Assembly (NCBI GenBank): GCA_946403215.1
Contig: CAMIZG010000006.1
Location: 1 to 62,122, forward strand
Reading direction: 5' to 3'
Source: an uncultured Bacteroidales bacterium
GTDB lineage: Bacteria > Bacteroidota > Bacteroidia > Bacteroidales > Paludibacteraceae
DNA: 62,122 bases
A program made the translations under genes and the position numbers. The notes under the pieces were generated by a model. The model searched no databases. It had not been told where the DNA came from and worked only from the letters and a program-made list of their open reading frames with translations. Below, piece after piece: positions 16,726 through 25,665 of this stretch; the first letter of the stretch is position 1, and every line of letters begins with the position of its first letter.

Positions 16726-17757
16726 CTAATCATCCCTCCATCGGGAAGAACAAACCGTTTTCATGATTGTTGAATCGTTCTCTGTATCTTGCTCTGCTAC
16801 AATGAGATAGCATGCAGACACGCTATCCTCCTCTATCATCGCTATAGCCGCTTCTTCGCCCAGCACCATGCAAGCCGTAGCCAGCGCGTCGGCACGCATG
16901 CAACTGTTGCTACGCACAGTGGCGGATAGCAGACTATGTTGCACCGGATAGCCCGTGCGCGGGTCAATGGTGTGCGAGCGTTTCTGCTCTCCGTCGTAAT
17001 AGAAATTGCGATAGTTTCCCGAAGTTGCCAGGGCAATATCATCAGCCTGCAACACGGACTGCACCTCGCCGATTGTGCCCGAAGTGTCATCTGTCGGGCG
17101 TGTGATGCCTATTCGCCAGCGATTCCCCTGCGCATTGTGCCCTTTGGCCACGACCTCTCCACCGATGTCAACAAGGTAATTCACGCATCCGCAACGGCTA
17201 AGCAAAGCAGCTATAATATCACAGCTCTGCCCTTTGGCAATAGCGCCGGCATCCACCTGAACCTGCTCATCCGATTTTGACAGCCAGGCTACTCCGGATG
17301 ATTCACAGAGGCTGATCTTGCTCATCCCGACATGGGGCAGCAAGGCACGCACCTGCTCAGGCTCAACATGTGCTCTGTTCTTCAGTCCGAATCCCCATAG
17401 GTTGACCAAAGGCGCAACTGTTATATCGAACGCACCACCGGAGCGTTGATACACATCTTCCGCCGTGTGGTACATATCCATGAAGTACGTATCCACCACA
17501 CTGTCCGAACCGGCATTGATCCGGCTGAGTGTGGACTGCGGGTTGAACATACTCATCGATGCATCGAACGAAGCAAACGCTGCACGAATAGAGTCATGCA
17601 GGTCAGTTGTGCATTCGTATTGCACAGCGTAGTACGTGCCGAATACCTGTCCCTTGGCTGTATGGTAGCTCGCCTTGGGCTGATCAGGCATTAAGAGTAG
17701 CACAGCTGCCACGACGGCAATCAATGCTGTAGATATGAGTAGTTGTTTGCGTGTCAT
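16726..17757 (-). CDS. apbE: FAD:protein FMN transferase (ApbE)
   Basis: Attaches FMN covalently to threonine or serine residues of flavoproteins such as Nqr/Rnf subunits, outside the inner membrane; 343 aa. The N-terminus is a hydrophobic signal or anchor (ISTALIAVVAAVLLLM, residues 8-23) without an obvious lipobox cysteine. Family motifs: FDASMSMFNPQSTLSRIN, FDITVAPLVNLWGFG, DAGAIAKGQSCD, YLVDIGGEV, and the metal-site aspartate region SHTIDPRTGYPV with MRADALATACMVLG. No Nqr/Rnf genes are in the window, so the target is elsewhere. Confidence 0.93.
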   Translation of the reverse strand: MTRKQLLISTALIAVVAAVLLLMPDQPKASYHTAKGQVFGTYYAVQYECTTDLHDSIRAAFASFDASMSMFNPQSTLSRINAGSDSVVDTYFMDMYHTAEDVYQRSGGAFDITVAPLVNLWGFGLKNRAHVEPEQVRALLPHVGMSKISLCESSGVAWLSKSDEQVQVDAGAIAKGQSCDIIAALLSRCGCVNYLVDIGGEVVAKGHNAQGNRWRIGITRPTDDTSGTIGEVQSVLQADDIALATSGNYRNFYYDGEQKRSHTIDPRTGYPVQHSLLSATVRSNSCMRADALATACMVLGEEAAIAMIEEDSVSACYLIVAEQDTENDSTIMKTVCSSRWRDD

Positions 17758-17802
17758 AATTTGTATGCGGGGGTCCCACCATCAACGTGCAGTGGGATGC
17801 TA

Positions 17803-18651
17803 TCAGAACCAAACGCCTAATCCGATGCAACCATTGAGGTGCTGCATACCGATCTTGTCGTCACCGGCAGTCTTGACAAATACATTGTAGTCATCACGGC
17901 TCTTGTCGGTAACCAAATTATCTGGATTAAGGCTGCCTACTGCAAATATATTGAGTGAGCAAACGTCCAGGTCGAACTCTTTATCCAGTCGGAGTTGCAA
18001 ATTGGTAACAGCGAACTTTTCGTTTCCGTAGAGGGGACTTGCCCATGGCGACATACCGATCTGGGCACCCAAAGTAAGACCTATATTCTCAAATGTATAG
18101 TCATACCCCACCTCGAGATATGAGGAGAAAGCACGACGTTCATTCTCCGGGTTAGCCAGAGTCGGGGCTGCAATAAGGTCAGCACCTGCAATTGTGGTGT
18201 ACCAATTGATATAGGCATTATGGCCGAAGAAGTGCTCAAAACTGTATCCTGCCCAGATTTCCGAGGTATGCGTGCTGCCATCGTCGCAGTAGTAATACTC
18301 GTTGAAGCCTATGCTTGCACCGTATGCCGTAAACGAAGCTATGAAGTCCACCTCCGGCACGAAATAGGTGTTAGGATTGTAATCATCTGTTTTAGCCAAG
18401 CCTTTCTGGAACTTCCAGTCGGAAGCACCTACCGTTGCCCATACACCGGCGCGGAACTGTATTGCCTCGTCATTGGCATTAAAACCGACCAGGCCTTCGG
18501 GTTGAAACGACAAACCGCCGTTGTATTGTCCACGCCACAAATACGCTGAAACAAGTTCTGCACCTGCCTCGTACGCAAATTCCACAGCTTTCAGTTCAGG
18601 GGTTACTAACATGGCCAAAAGAGCCACCAATAAAGTACTGATTCTTTTCAT
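17803..18651 (-). CDS. Putative outer-membrane beta-barrel protein, paralogue A
   Basis: 282 aa from the ATG at 18651 (MKRISTLLVALLAMLVTPELKA, a clean signal peptide); the longer frame adds five codons. The mature protein alternates aromatic and polar residues and ends in GLGVWF, with the terminal Phe typical of outer-membrane barrels. Stretches YLWRGQYNGGLSFQPEGLVG near the N-terminus and GMSPWASPLYGNEKFAVTNL in the middle match the neighbouring gene at 18703-19587, so the two are tandem duplicates. A porin-like role is possible; no substrate is evident. Confidence 0.65.
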   Translation of the reverse strand: MKRISTLLVALLAMLVTPELKAVEFAYEAGAELVSAYLWRGQYNGGLSFQPEGLVGFNANDEAIQFRAGVWATVGASDWKFQKGLAKTDDYNPNTYFVPEVDFIASFTAYGASIGFNEYYYCDDGSTHTSEIWAGYSFEHFFGHNAYINWYTTIAGADLIAAPTLANPENERRAFSSYLEVGYDYTFENIGLTLGAQIGMSPWASPLYGNEKFAVTNLQLRLDKEFDLDVCSLNIFAVGSLNPDNLVTDKSRDDYNVFVKTAGDDKIGMQHLNGCIGLGVWF

Positions 18652-18681
18652 TATTTTACGATTCACTAAATTTATAAATTG

Positions 18682-18709
18682 TTAATTATCAATTGTCAAC
18701 CATCAATTC
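18682..18709. repeat. 7-bp phased AT-rich array between the two paralogous barrel genes
   Basis: TTAATTA, TCAATTG, TCAACCA and TCAATTC follow one another every 7 bp. The last unit contains the stop codon of the upstream minus-strand gene (TGA, complementary to 18703-18705). Confidence 0.65.
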
Positions 18710-19587
18710 CAGCATACTCCTGCACGCACGTTCCACAGCGGTTTCATACTGCTGGGGTTGAACACAAATACTCCACCAATATCCACGGCACAGCCTTTAG
18801 CCACTTGCCATGACTTTCTTACTTCAACCGACAGGTTCACCACAGCGAACTTTTTCTCATAGCCGGTGTACAAACTGCGCCACGGCGTAAGGCCTATGAC
18901 GCCTGACAGAGTAATATCATAGGGCAATGGCTGATCGTAGCGCGCCTCGATATAGGTTGAGTAGGCTCGCTTGAGTTCACCGCCCTGATAGTATCCGTCA
19001 CGGCCGAAAGTACGTGTGCACCACATCAGACGCAAGGGCACCTTGTCGGATATGCGGTAGGCCACACGCCACTCGGTTGATACTCCACCCTCGCCGGGGC
19101 CATGGTTTTGGAAGTCGAAGTAGCGCGACATACGTCCGTCGGAGTAGCGGTCAAAGAAATACATGTGGATGAACTGCACCATCAATCCGCGCCACCGATA
19201 GCCAATCGCCAGATCTATCTCGGGATTCAATCCTGTTACCGGCTTACCCGCTGCGTTACGGTCAGTCCACCAATTAGTTGTACCGACGTTCAACCAGGTG
19301 TTGAGATAGAAACCATAGTAACTGACTTCTGCCTCCGCCTGAAAACTCAGTCCGCCACAATACAATCCGCGCCACAAATAGTTGGCATCAAGTTCGGCTT
19401 GAGCGTACCACGCAAAGTGAGAGTCCGTGCTGCTTGGCTGAACATCTGCAACAGAATCTGAGGGTTGCGGCATGTCAATTTCTTGCGCCGATACCTGCAT
19501 GCCAAACAAAGAGAGCATTACTCCTACCAGCATGGGAAGAGTAAGCCCTCGTTGCCGACATCCTCTTTGAGGTAGCGAGGATAGCAT
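18703..19587 (-). CDS. Putative outer-membrane beta-barrel protein, paralogue B
   Basis: 294 aa. A signal peptide with a hydrophobic core (LPMLVGVMLSLFGMQVSAQ, cleavage after about residue 35) follows a basic stretch; an inner Met could be the true start. A short Ser/Asp-rich segment leads into a barrel-like region. It shares YLWRGLYCGGLSFQAEAEVS and GLTPWRSLYTGYEKKFAVVNL with the next gene in the operon. The family was not recognised; the pair reads as a duplicated outer-membrane protein. It is 10 bp from the small HTH-like gene. Confidence 0.65.
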   Translation of the reverse strand: MLSSLPQRGCRQRGLTLPMLVGVMLSLFGMQVSAQEIDMPQPSDSVADVQPSSTDSHFAWYAQAELDANYLWRGLYCGGLSFQAEAEVSYYGFYLNTWLNVGTTNWWTDRNAAGKPVTGLNPEIDLAIGYRWRGLMVQFIHMYFFDRYSDGRMSRYFDFQNHGPGEGGVSTEWRVAYRISDKVPLRLMWCTRTFGRDGYYQGGELKRAYSTYIEARYDQPLPYDITLSGVIGLTPWRSLYTGYEKKFAVVNLSVEVRKSWQVAKGCAVDIGGVFVFNPSSMKPLWNVRAGVCWN

Positions 19588-19597
19588 CTTGTGGGTG

Positions 19598-19846
19598 TTA
19601 GATATTGTTTTTGGCCTCCCACGCTACGCGCAGAGCGACCTCAAGGATGCGGGTGTCACCCAGCATCACAATACCTCCATCGGGACCCGGCTCAATGTGA
19701 TAGCCGGCATCCGCTGAACCACTGCCGTTGAAATAAGCGCGAACCTCGTCGGCTTCAATTCCTAATTCTGCAGCGATCTTGTCCATGCTTCCGTGTGGCA
19801 GGCTATCCTTCACCTCACGAAGACGATTAAATGTTGTACGTGTCAT
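19598..19846 (-). CDS. Small HTH-like protein of unknown function
   Basis: 82 aa from the ATG at 19846 (MTRTTFNRLREVKDSLPHGS); the longer frame runs into nadD. Residues about 20-40 (SMDKIAAELGIEADEVRAYF) read as a helix-turn-helix resembling small DNA-binding proteins. The C-terminal half (HIEPGPDGGIVMLGDTRILEVA) is not recognised. It could be a small transcription factor. It sits 13 bp after nadD in the same direction, so it is probably co-transcribed. Confidence 0.6.
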   Translation of the reverse strand: MTRTTFNRLREVKDSLPHGSMDKIAAELGIEADEVRAYFNGSGSADAGYHIEPGPDGGIVMLGDTRILEVALRVAWEAKNNI

Positions 19847-19859
19847 ATCTGATTTATTT

Positions 19860-20405
19860 TTAGTTATTATACTTGTTCCTGATTTCCGTGCTGGATATAT
19901 CGAATAGTGGTGCATCCTCCAGCACATGGATCGTGCTTATTCCCCTTGTCTCTCTCTTTATCGAATCCAGTCCCTCATTTCCGCGCGGATAGACGTATAT
20001 CGGGTAGTTGGCTTGTATGTAATCCCACTCTCTCCACTGGCTGCGGATGTACCAGTTATCCTGTCCGATGAGCAGCGCAAAGCGCTGTTCGGGGTACGCC
20101 TTTTTCAGTTCGCGCAAGGTGTTGGCTGTATAGGATGGTCGTGGCAGATTGAACTCGAAGTCGCACACGCGCACGCGCTCTATTCCTTGTAATGTGTGGT
20201 CTGCTTGCAGTCGTTTTATCTCATTTTGGGCAGCCTGCAAGCGTTGCTGCTCATCGGCAAGTATGTTGCCTGCTTTTAGAGGGTTATTAGGCGTTACCAT
20301 CAGCCAAACCTCATCGATCTCGGTGTGTGCCGCCACCCATGCAGCCAACCCTGTATGTCCGTAGTGCAACGGATTAAATGAACCACCGTATACTGCTACC
20401 AACAT
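19860..20405 (-). CDS. nadD: Nicotinate-nucleotide adenylyltransferase
   Basis: Transfers AMP from ATP to nicotinate mononucleotide in NAD synthesis; 181 aa. The nucleotidyltransferase motif GGSFNPLHYGHTGLA is at residues 7-21, and the C-terminal ISSTEIRNKY matches the family ISxTxIR motif. The middle carries LLIGQDNWYIRSQWREWDYI, the substrate-site region. It follows gmk by 5 bp; gmk-nadD is a common Bacteroidetes pair. Confidence 0.95.
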   Translation of the reverse strand: MLVAVYGGSFNPLHYGHTGLAAWVAAHTEIDEVWLMVTPNNPLKAGNILADEQQRLQAAQNEIKRLQADHTLQGIERVRVCDFEFNLPRPSYTANTLRELKKAYPEQRFALLIGQDNWYIRSQWREWDYIQANYPIYVYPRGNEGLDSIKRETRGISTIHVLEDAPLFDISSTEIRNKYNN

Positions 20406-20410
20406 ACTTG

Positions 20411-20965
20411 TTACCCGATGAACGCCTTTATCTCCTTATCCAAGTTCTGCTTGGCTGTTGTCAGATCATCATTGACCAGAATGGTGTCAAACAGCGGTGC
20501 ATCAGCCAATTCTATCTCTGCTTTAGCCAGGCGTTCCTCTATCTTATCCTGTGAGTCCGTACCGCGGTTGGTAAGCCGTTCACGTAGTGACTCAATCGAT
20601 GGCGGAGCGATAAATATGGCGCGTGCCTTGTCACCGAACATGCGCTTGAGGTTAATTCCGCCCTTGACATCAATGTCGAAAACCACATGATGACCGGCAT
20701 TCTCTATGCGCTCAATTTCAGAACGTAGCGTGCCGTAATAAGTGCCTTGATACACTTGTTGCCATTCAACAAACGCATCTTGACGCAACAACTCTTCGAA
20801 ACGCTCGGGGGTAATGAAGTAGTACTCCCTGCCGTCTTGCTCCTTGCCACGTGGGGCACGTGTGGTAGCACTAATACTTAGTTCCAAGTCTTGACGATTG
20901 TCAAGCAAGTGCTGTATTAATGTTGATTTTCCTGACCCGCTCGGTGCGGAAAAGATAATTATCAT
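20411..20965 (-). CDS. gmk: Guanylate kinase
   Basis: Converts GMP to GDP using ATP; 184 aa. The P-loop is SAPSGSGKSTLI (residues 6-17). The GMP-binding residues are in SISATTRAPRGKEQDGREYYF, and the lid-side arginines are in RLTNRGTDSQDKIEERL. The gene usually found ahead of gmk in this phylum (yicC) is absent here; instead a barrel-protein gene lies upstream across a 51-bp spacer. Confidence 0.96.
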   Translation of the reverse strand: MIIIFSAPSGSGKSTLIQHLLDNRQDLELSISATTRAPRGKEQDGREYYFITPERFEELLRQDAFVEWQQVYQGTYYGTLRSEIERIENAGHHVVFDIDVKGGINLKRMFGDKARAIFIAPPSIESLRERLTNRGTDSQDKIEERLAKAEIELADAPLFDTILVNDDLTTAKQNLDKEIKAFIG

Positions 20966-21016
20966 ACGCCTGATTCGTATTTAGCCGATATTGCTATTTA
21001 GCTGTATATGATAGGA

Positions 21017-22093
21017 TCAGAAGAAGTCGCACATACAAACTTTGTACAGTTGCTGTTTGCGATAGTTCTTGCCAAAATCCAATGGCACACTCCATAGGCT
21101 GACGCTGATTCGCAGACCAACGCTTGCGCGGTTGTACTTCTTCACAACCGGATTTTCGCCAGTAGTACCGGGTGTGAGCATGTTGCCGCCATCAGCGCGG
21201 TTGCTCTCCAAAACGGATGTGTACTCACGAACGAAGTACGGTTCGTTAGTTGCCTCGTCGTAGCCATTCTTCCAGAACATGAGCGATGTGTTGTCGGTTG
21301 CAGCGGGTTTATATCCCATCGGGTCATACTCCAGGTACGCACCAATACCTACATCCACATTATCGTCAACCTTGAAACTGTAGTTCAGATCAACCATCGC
21401 TGTAATGTGATAGTAGTACTTGGGGAAAGCACCTGCCGACATTTCTTTCAGACCATTCACTGTACGCGGATACAAGCCGGCTTTCATGAACTCGATCTGT
21501 TCATCCGGGAATTCGCTACCCGATCCTCCTCTGCCTACTGTAACGCCTGTACCGGGATAATACAGCGAGACATCGGCATCCTTGATACGCTGCCAATAGT
21601 TGCCGTGAATGGGCACACCAACGCGCGCTCCGAGGAAGATACTGAAGTCACCCACAAATATACCCAATTGTATCGGAGCGGATGCGATCAGCAGTTGCTG
21701 GGTCTCGGAAAAGCGCCCGAGGGTGTAACTAACATCCACACCATCAGCGTCATCGGCTGCATACAACGGAGGCAAGTGATAGTTGTCAGCATAGCCTACT
21801 CCTGCACGCGTTGGATCAGAGCCAATGAATGTGCTGGCTGCAACATCAAAGCCCAGACCCATGCGCAAGCCTATATAATAAGGCGAACGGTACTTCCATG
21901 AGAAGTCCACGCCTACATTATAGTTTGGCATAGGCTTGCCGTAGTCGGATTTGTAAAGCAATGCATTTGCACCCACACGTGTAGCAAACTCAAAAGCATG
22001 CTGTGCGTGCAGGTTTGTCACGCCGCACAAGGCTACGCTTATCGCAAGCGACAGGCGTAACCATGCTGAACGTGTTCTTTTTTGATTTACCAT
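21017..22093 (-). CDS. Putative outer-membrane beta-barrel protein
   Basis: 358 aa from the ATG at 22093, which overlaps the end of nifJ by 7 bp (ATGGTAA), so translation may be coupled. A long basic N-terminus and hydrophobic core (LRLSLAISVALCGVTNLHAQ) form the signal peptide. The mature part has alternating strands (YNVGVDFSWKYRSPYYIGLRMGLGF, FSIFLGARVGVPIHG) and ends in CMCDFF. The family is not recognised. Most barrels end with a single Phe; this one ends in Phe-Phe after a Cys-rich tail, which is slightly unusual. Confidence 0.65.
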   Translation of the reverse strand: MVNQKRTRSAWLRLSLAISVALCGVTNLHAQHAFEFATRVGANALLYKSDYGKPMPNYNVGVDFSWKYRSPYYIGLRMGLGFDVAASTFIGSDPTRAGVGYADNYHLPPLYAADDADGVDVSYTLGRFSETQQLLIASAPIQLGIFVGDFSIFLGARVGVPIHGNYWQRIKDADVSLYYPGTGVTVGRGGSGSEFPDEQIEFMKAGLYPRTVNGLKEMSAGAFPKYYYHITAMVDLNYSFKVDDNVDVGIGAYLEYDPMGYKPAATDNTSLMFWKNGYDEATNEPYFVREYTSVLESNRADGGNMLTPGTTGENPVVKKYNRASVGLRISVSLWSVPLDFGKNYRKQQLYKVCMCDFF

Positions 22094-25000
22094 TGTGTTG
22101 ATAACATTCGTTGATAACTCTTGTAGCGCCATTGTGCATTCTCCTTGGCGGCATTGAACAGTTCATCAGCCTCCTTCGGGTACTGCTTCATTACGCTCGC
22201 GAAGCGAACCTCGCCCTTGAGATAGTCAACGAACTTATCCCACTGAGGTTCTTTCGAATCGAACTGGAAGGGGTTCTTTCCCTCCGCTTCCAACATCGGG
22301 TTGTAGCGCCACAGATGCCAGTAGCCGCATTCAACAGCCTTGGCCTCCTCAGCCTGGCTCTTGCCCATGCCGGCTTTCAGTCCGTGGTTGATACACGGAG
22401 CGTAAGCAATGATCAGCGAAGGTCCGGGATAAGCCTCTGCCTCGCGGATGGCTTTCAGGGTCTGAGCCTGGTCAGCGCCCATAGCTATCTGAGCTACATA
22501 TACGTAACCATAGGTCGTTGCGATCATACCCAGGTCTTTTTTACGTACGCGCTTGCCGGAGGCGGCGAACTTGGCGATAGCGCCGATAGGCGTGGCCTTC
22601 GAAGCCTGACCGCCGGTATTCGAGTACACCTCAGTATCCAATACCAGGATATTCACATCCTCGCCCGATGCAATCACGTGATCCAATCCACCGTAACCTA
22701 TATCGTATGACGCGCCGTCACCACCGATAATCCACTGGCTACGTTTTACAATATGATCCTTGTACTTCAGGATTTCCTTGCAATCGTCGCATCCGCAAGC
22801 CTCCATGGCTTTCACCATCGGCTCATATAGACGCTTGGTCACCTCGGCGTTGTTCTTATTCTCGATCCACTCCTTGAACATGGCTTTCAGTTCGTCAGAG
22901 CATTTCTCGCACTCTTGTGCCTTGGTCATCAGTATTACAAGACGCTCTTTAATCTTCTTGTGAGCGATCTGCATACCCAGACCATACTCGCAGAAGTCCT
23001 CGAACAGCGAGTTCGACCAAGCAGGGCCGTGTCCTTTCTCATTCGTGGTGTACGGAGTAGAAGGTACAGAGCCGGAGTAGATGGATGTACAGCCTGTAGC
23101 GTTAGCTGCAATCTCGCGGTCACCGAACAATTGGCTGATCAGTTTGAGGTACGGAGTCTCACCGCAACCCGAACATGCGCCCGAGAACTCAAACAGCGGC
23201 GTAGCGAACTGCGAGTTCTTAACGTTAGCCTGGATGTCAACGAGATCTTGCTTGCTCTTCACTTTCTCAGCGCAGTACAGCCAGTTCTCGGCCTCTGCCT
23301 CTTGTCCCTCCAGCGGAACCATGGAAAGTGCCTTGCCTGTCTTCGGGTTGCCCGGACATACATCCACACAGTTACCGCAACCGAGGCAGTCCATTACGCC
23401 TACCTGGATACGGAAGTGCATACCCTTCATGCTGGCGGGAGCCTTAATCTCAATCGTAGCAGCGTTCAAGCCCTTGAGTTCCTCTTCATCCAATACGAAC
23501 GGGCGTACGCAGGCGTGCGGGCATACATATGCACACTTATTACATTGTATACAGTTCTCAGCGTTCCATACCGGTACAAATGCCGATACACCGCGTTTCT
23601 CGTACTTGGCTGTTCCCGAAGGCCATGTGCCGTCGGCAACTTCCTTGAAGGCGCTTACGGGCAGCAGGTCACCATCTTGTGCGTTGATGGGACGAACCAC
23701 CTTGTTCACGAACTCGGTACCATCCTTGGGTGCTACAACGTCAGCAGCTGCATCAAGTTCTGACCAATCCTTGTCGATAGCCAGTTCTTTGTACTCGCCA
23801 CCGCGGTCAACGGCAGCGTAGTTCTTGTTGACTACATCCTCGCCCTTCTTGCCATAGGACTTAACGATGAAGTGCTTCATCTCCTCTACAGCTTTCTCTA
23901 CGGGGATAACACCCGTGATACGGAAGAAGGCGGATTGCAGAATGGTGTTCGTGCGGTTACCCAGACCAATCTCCTGAGCGATCTTCGTGGCATTGATATA
24001 GTAAACCTTAATATCGTTGTCTGCAAAATATTTCTTCACCTTGTTAGGCATGAACTTAACAAGTTCCTCACCATCATAGATGGTGTTCAGCAGGAACGTA
24101 CCGCCCTTCTGCAGACCGCGAGTTACGTCGTACATATGCAGGTAAGCCTGTACGTGGCAAGCCACGAAGTTAGGTGTTGTTACCAGATAGGTAGAATGGA
24201 TAGGCTCATCTCCGAAACGCAGGTGCGAGCATGTGAAGCCGCCCGATTTCTTCGAGTCATATGAGAAGTATGCCTGGCAATACTTGTCGGTGGTGTCACC
24301 GATGATCTTTACGGAGTTCTTGTTGGCACCTACCGTACCATCTGCACCCAGACCATAGAACTTAGCCTGGAACATGCCTTTGCCACCCATGGCGATCTCC
24401 TCGCCAACAGGCAGGCTGGTAAATGTCACGTCGTCAACTACACCAACCGTGAAGTGATTCTTAGGCTGCGGGAGAGCTAGGTTTTCGAATACAGCCAACA
24501 TCTGTGCCGGAGTGGTATCGTTGGAACCCAAGCCGTAACGGCCACCAACAACGAGTATATCCTTCAAGCCAAGTTCGCTGAGTGCGTCGCGTACATCCAG
24601 ATACAGCGGTTCACCGTTGGCGCCCGGCTCTTTGGTTCGGTCAAGCACACAGATACGTTTCACCTTGGCTGGCAGAGCTTCCTTCAGGTACTTCAGGCTG
24701 AACGGGCGATACAGGTGTACGTTGATCATACCGAGCTTCTTGCCGTTGGCTGCCTCAAAGTCGATTACTTCGCGGATAGCCTCGCAAGCCGACCCCATGC
24801 AGATGATGATGTTCTCAGCATCCTTGTCGCCATAATATGAGAACGGACGGTACTTGCGGCCGGTGATGGCGCTGATCTTGTCCATATAATCGCTTACAAT
24901 ATCAGCAACCTCGTTGTACCAGCTATTGCAAGCCTCGCGGTGAGTGAAGAATACATCGGGGTTCTCAGCCATACCGCGCATTACAGGGCGCATCGGGCTG

Positions 25001-25626
25001 AGTGCACGCTCGCGGAACTCCTGCAGGGCTTTCATATCAACCAGCGGGCGCAGATCTTCCTGATCGACAACCTCTACCTTCTGATATTCGTGTGAGGTAC
25101 GGAAACCGTCGAAGAAATTCACGAAGGGAACGCGGCTCTTGATCGTTGCGAGGTGAGCGACACCAGCCAGATCCATAACCTCCTGTACACTACCCTCTGC
25201 CAACATGGCAAAACCTGTTTGACGACAAGCCATCACATCCTGATGGTCACCAAAGATACACAGCACATGGCTGGCGAGCGTACGAGCCGATACATGAAAT
25301 ACTGTCGGCAGCAGTTCGCCGGCGATCTTGTACATATTCGGGATCATCAGCAGCAGGCCCTGCGAAGCTGTGAACGTAGTGGTCAGGGCACCTGCCTGAA
25401 GTGAACCGTGTACAGCTCCGGCTGCGCCACCTTCACTCTGCATCTCTTGAACAAGAACGGTCTCACCGAACATGTTCTTGCGACCTTGTGCTGCCCACTC
25501 ATCAACATTCTCCGCCATGGGCGACGACGGAGTGATAGGATAGATGGCGGCCACCTCGCTGAACATATACGCGATGTGCGCTGCTGCAGCGTTGCCGTCC
25601 ATTGTCATAAATTTCTTTTCTGCCAT
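22087..25626 (-). CDS. nifJ: Pyruvate:ferredoxin (flavodoxin) oxidoreductase
   Basis: Oxygen-sensitive enzyme that oxidises pyruvate to acetyl-CoA with electrons going to ferredoxin; 1179 aa, a single-chain fusion of all domains. From N to C: the pyruvate-binding domain (YPITPSSPMAENVDEWAAQG), the second domain with GSACEAIREV, the gamma domain (FYGLGADGTVGANKNSVKII), two 4Fe-4S clusters (CIQCNKCAYVCP near residue 695 and CLGCGNCVDVCP near 750), the third cluster cysteines (CSGCGETPYLKL) and the thiamine diphosphate motif GGDGASYDIGYGGLDHV. It supports an anaerobic lifestyle. An ATPase gene lies 39 bp upstream in the same direction. Confidence 0.97.
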   Translation of the reverse strand: MAEKKFMTMDGNAAAAHIAYMFSEVAAIYPITPSSPMAENVDEWAAQGRKNMFGETVLVQEMQSEGGAAGAVHGSLQAGALTTTFTASQGLLLMIPNMYKIAGELLPTVFHVSARTLASHVLCIFGDHQDVMACRQTGFAMLAEGSVQEVMDLAGVAHLATIKSRVPFVNFFDGFRTSHEYQKVEVVDQEDLRPLVDMKALQEFRERALSPMRPVMRGMAENPDVFFTHREACNSWYNEVADIVSDYMDKISAITGRKYRPFSYYGDKDAENIIICMGSACEAIREVIDFEAANGKKLGMINVHLYRPFSLKYLKEALPAKVKRICVLDRTKEPGANGEPLYLDVRDALSELGLKDILVVGGRYGLGSNDTTPAQMLAVFENLALPQPKNHFTVGVVDDVTFTSLPVGEEIAMGGKGMFQAKFYGLGADGTVGANKNSVKIIGDTTDKYCQAYFSYDSKKSGGFTCSHLRFGDEPIHSTYLVTTPNFVACHVQAYLHMYDVTRGLQKGGTFLLNTIYDGEELVKFMPNKVKKYFADNDIKVYYINATKIAQEIGLGNRTNTILQSAFFRITGVIPVEKAVEEMKHFIVKSYGKKGEDVVNKNYAAVDRGGEYKELAIDKDWSELDAAADVVAPKDGTEFVNKVVRPINAQDGDLLPVSAFKEVADGTWPSGTAKYEKRGVSAFVPVWNAENCIQCNKCAYVCPHACVRPFVLDEEELKGLNAATIEIKAPASMKGMHFRIQVGVMDCLGCGNCVDVCPGNPKTGKALSMVPLEGQEAEAENWLYCAEKVKSKQDLVDIQANVKNSQFATPLFEFSGACSGCGETPYLKLISQLFGDREIAANATGCTSIYSGSVPSTPYTTNEKGHGPAWSNSLFEDFCEYGLGMQIAHKKIKERLVILMTKAQECEKCSDELKAMFKEWIENKNNAEVTKRLYEPMVKAMEACGCDDCKEILKYKDHIVKRSQWIIGGDGASYDIGYGGLDHVIASGEDVNILVLDTEVYSNTGGQASKATPIGAIAKFAASGKRVRKKDLGMIATTYGYVYVAQIAMGADQAQTLKAIREAEAYPGPSLIIAYAPCINHGLKAGMGKSQAEEAKAVECGYWHLWRYNPMLEAEGKNPFQFDSKEPQWDKFVDYLKGEVRFASVMKQYPKEADELFNAAKENAQWRYKSYQRMLSTQW

Positions 25627-25665
25627 ATTGTGTTTTGTTTTTTTAGTCGAAAGTCAAAAGTCTGA

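Noticed and set aside
17774..17797. TCCCAC/GTGGGA inverted repeat between the barrel gene and apbE
   Set aside because: Only 6 bp with a 12-nt loop and no T-tract on either side; probably chance.
21017..22132. Longer start of the barrel protein at 22132
   Set aside because: The extra 13 codons lie inside the nifJ coding end; the ATG at 22093 gives a proper signal peptide.
22915..23821. Overlapping long plus-strand frames opposite nifJ
   Set aside because: Antisense shadows of the cluster-binding region of the oxidoreductase; their Cys-rich look is a by-product.
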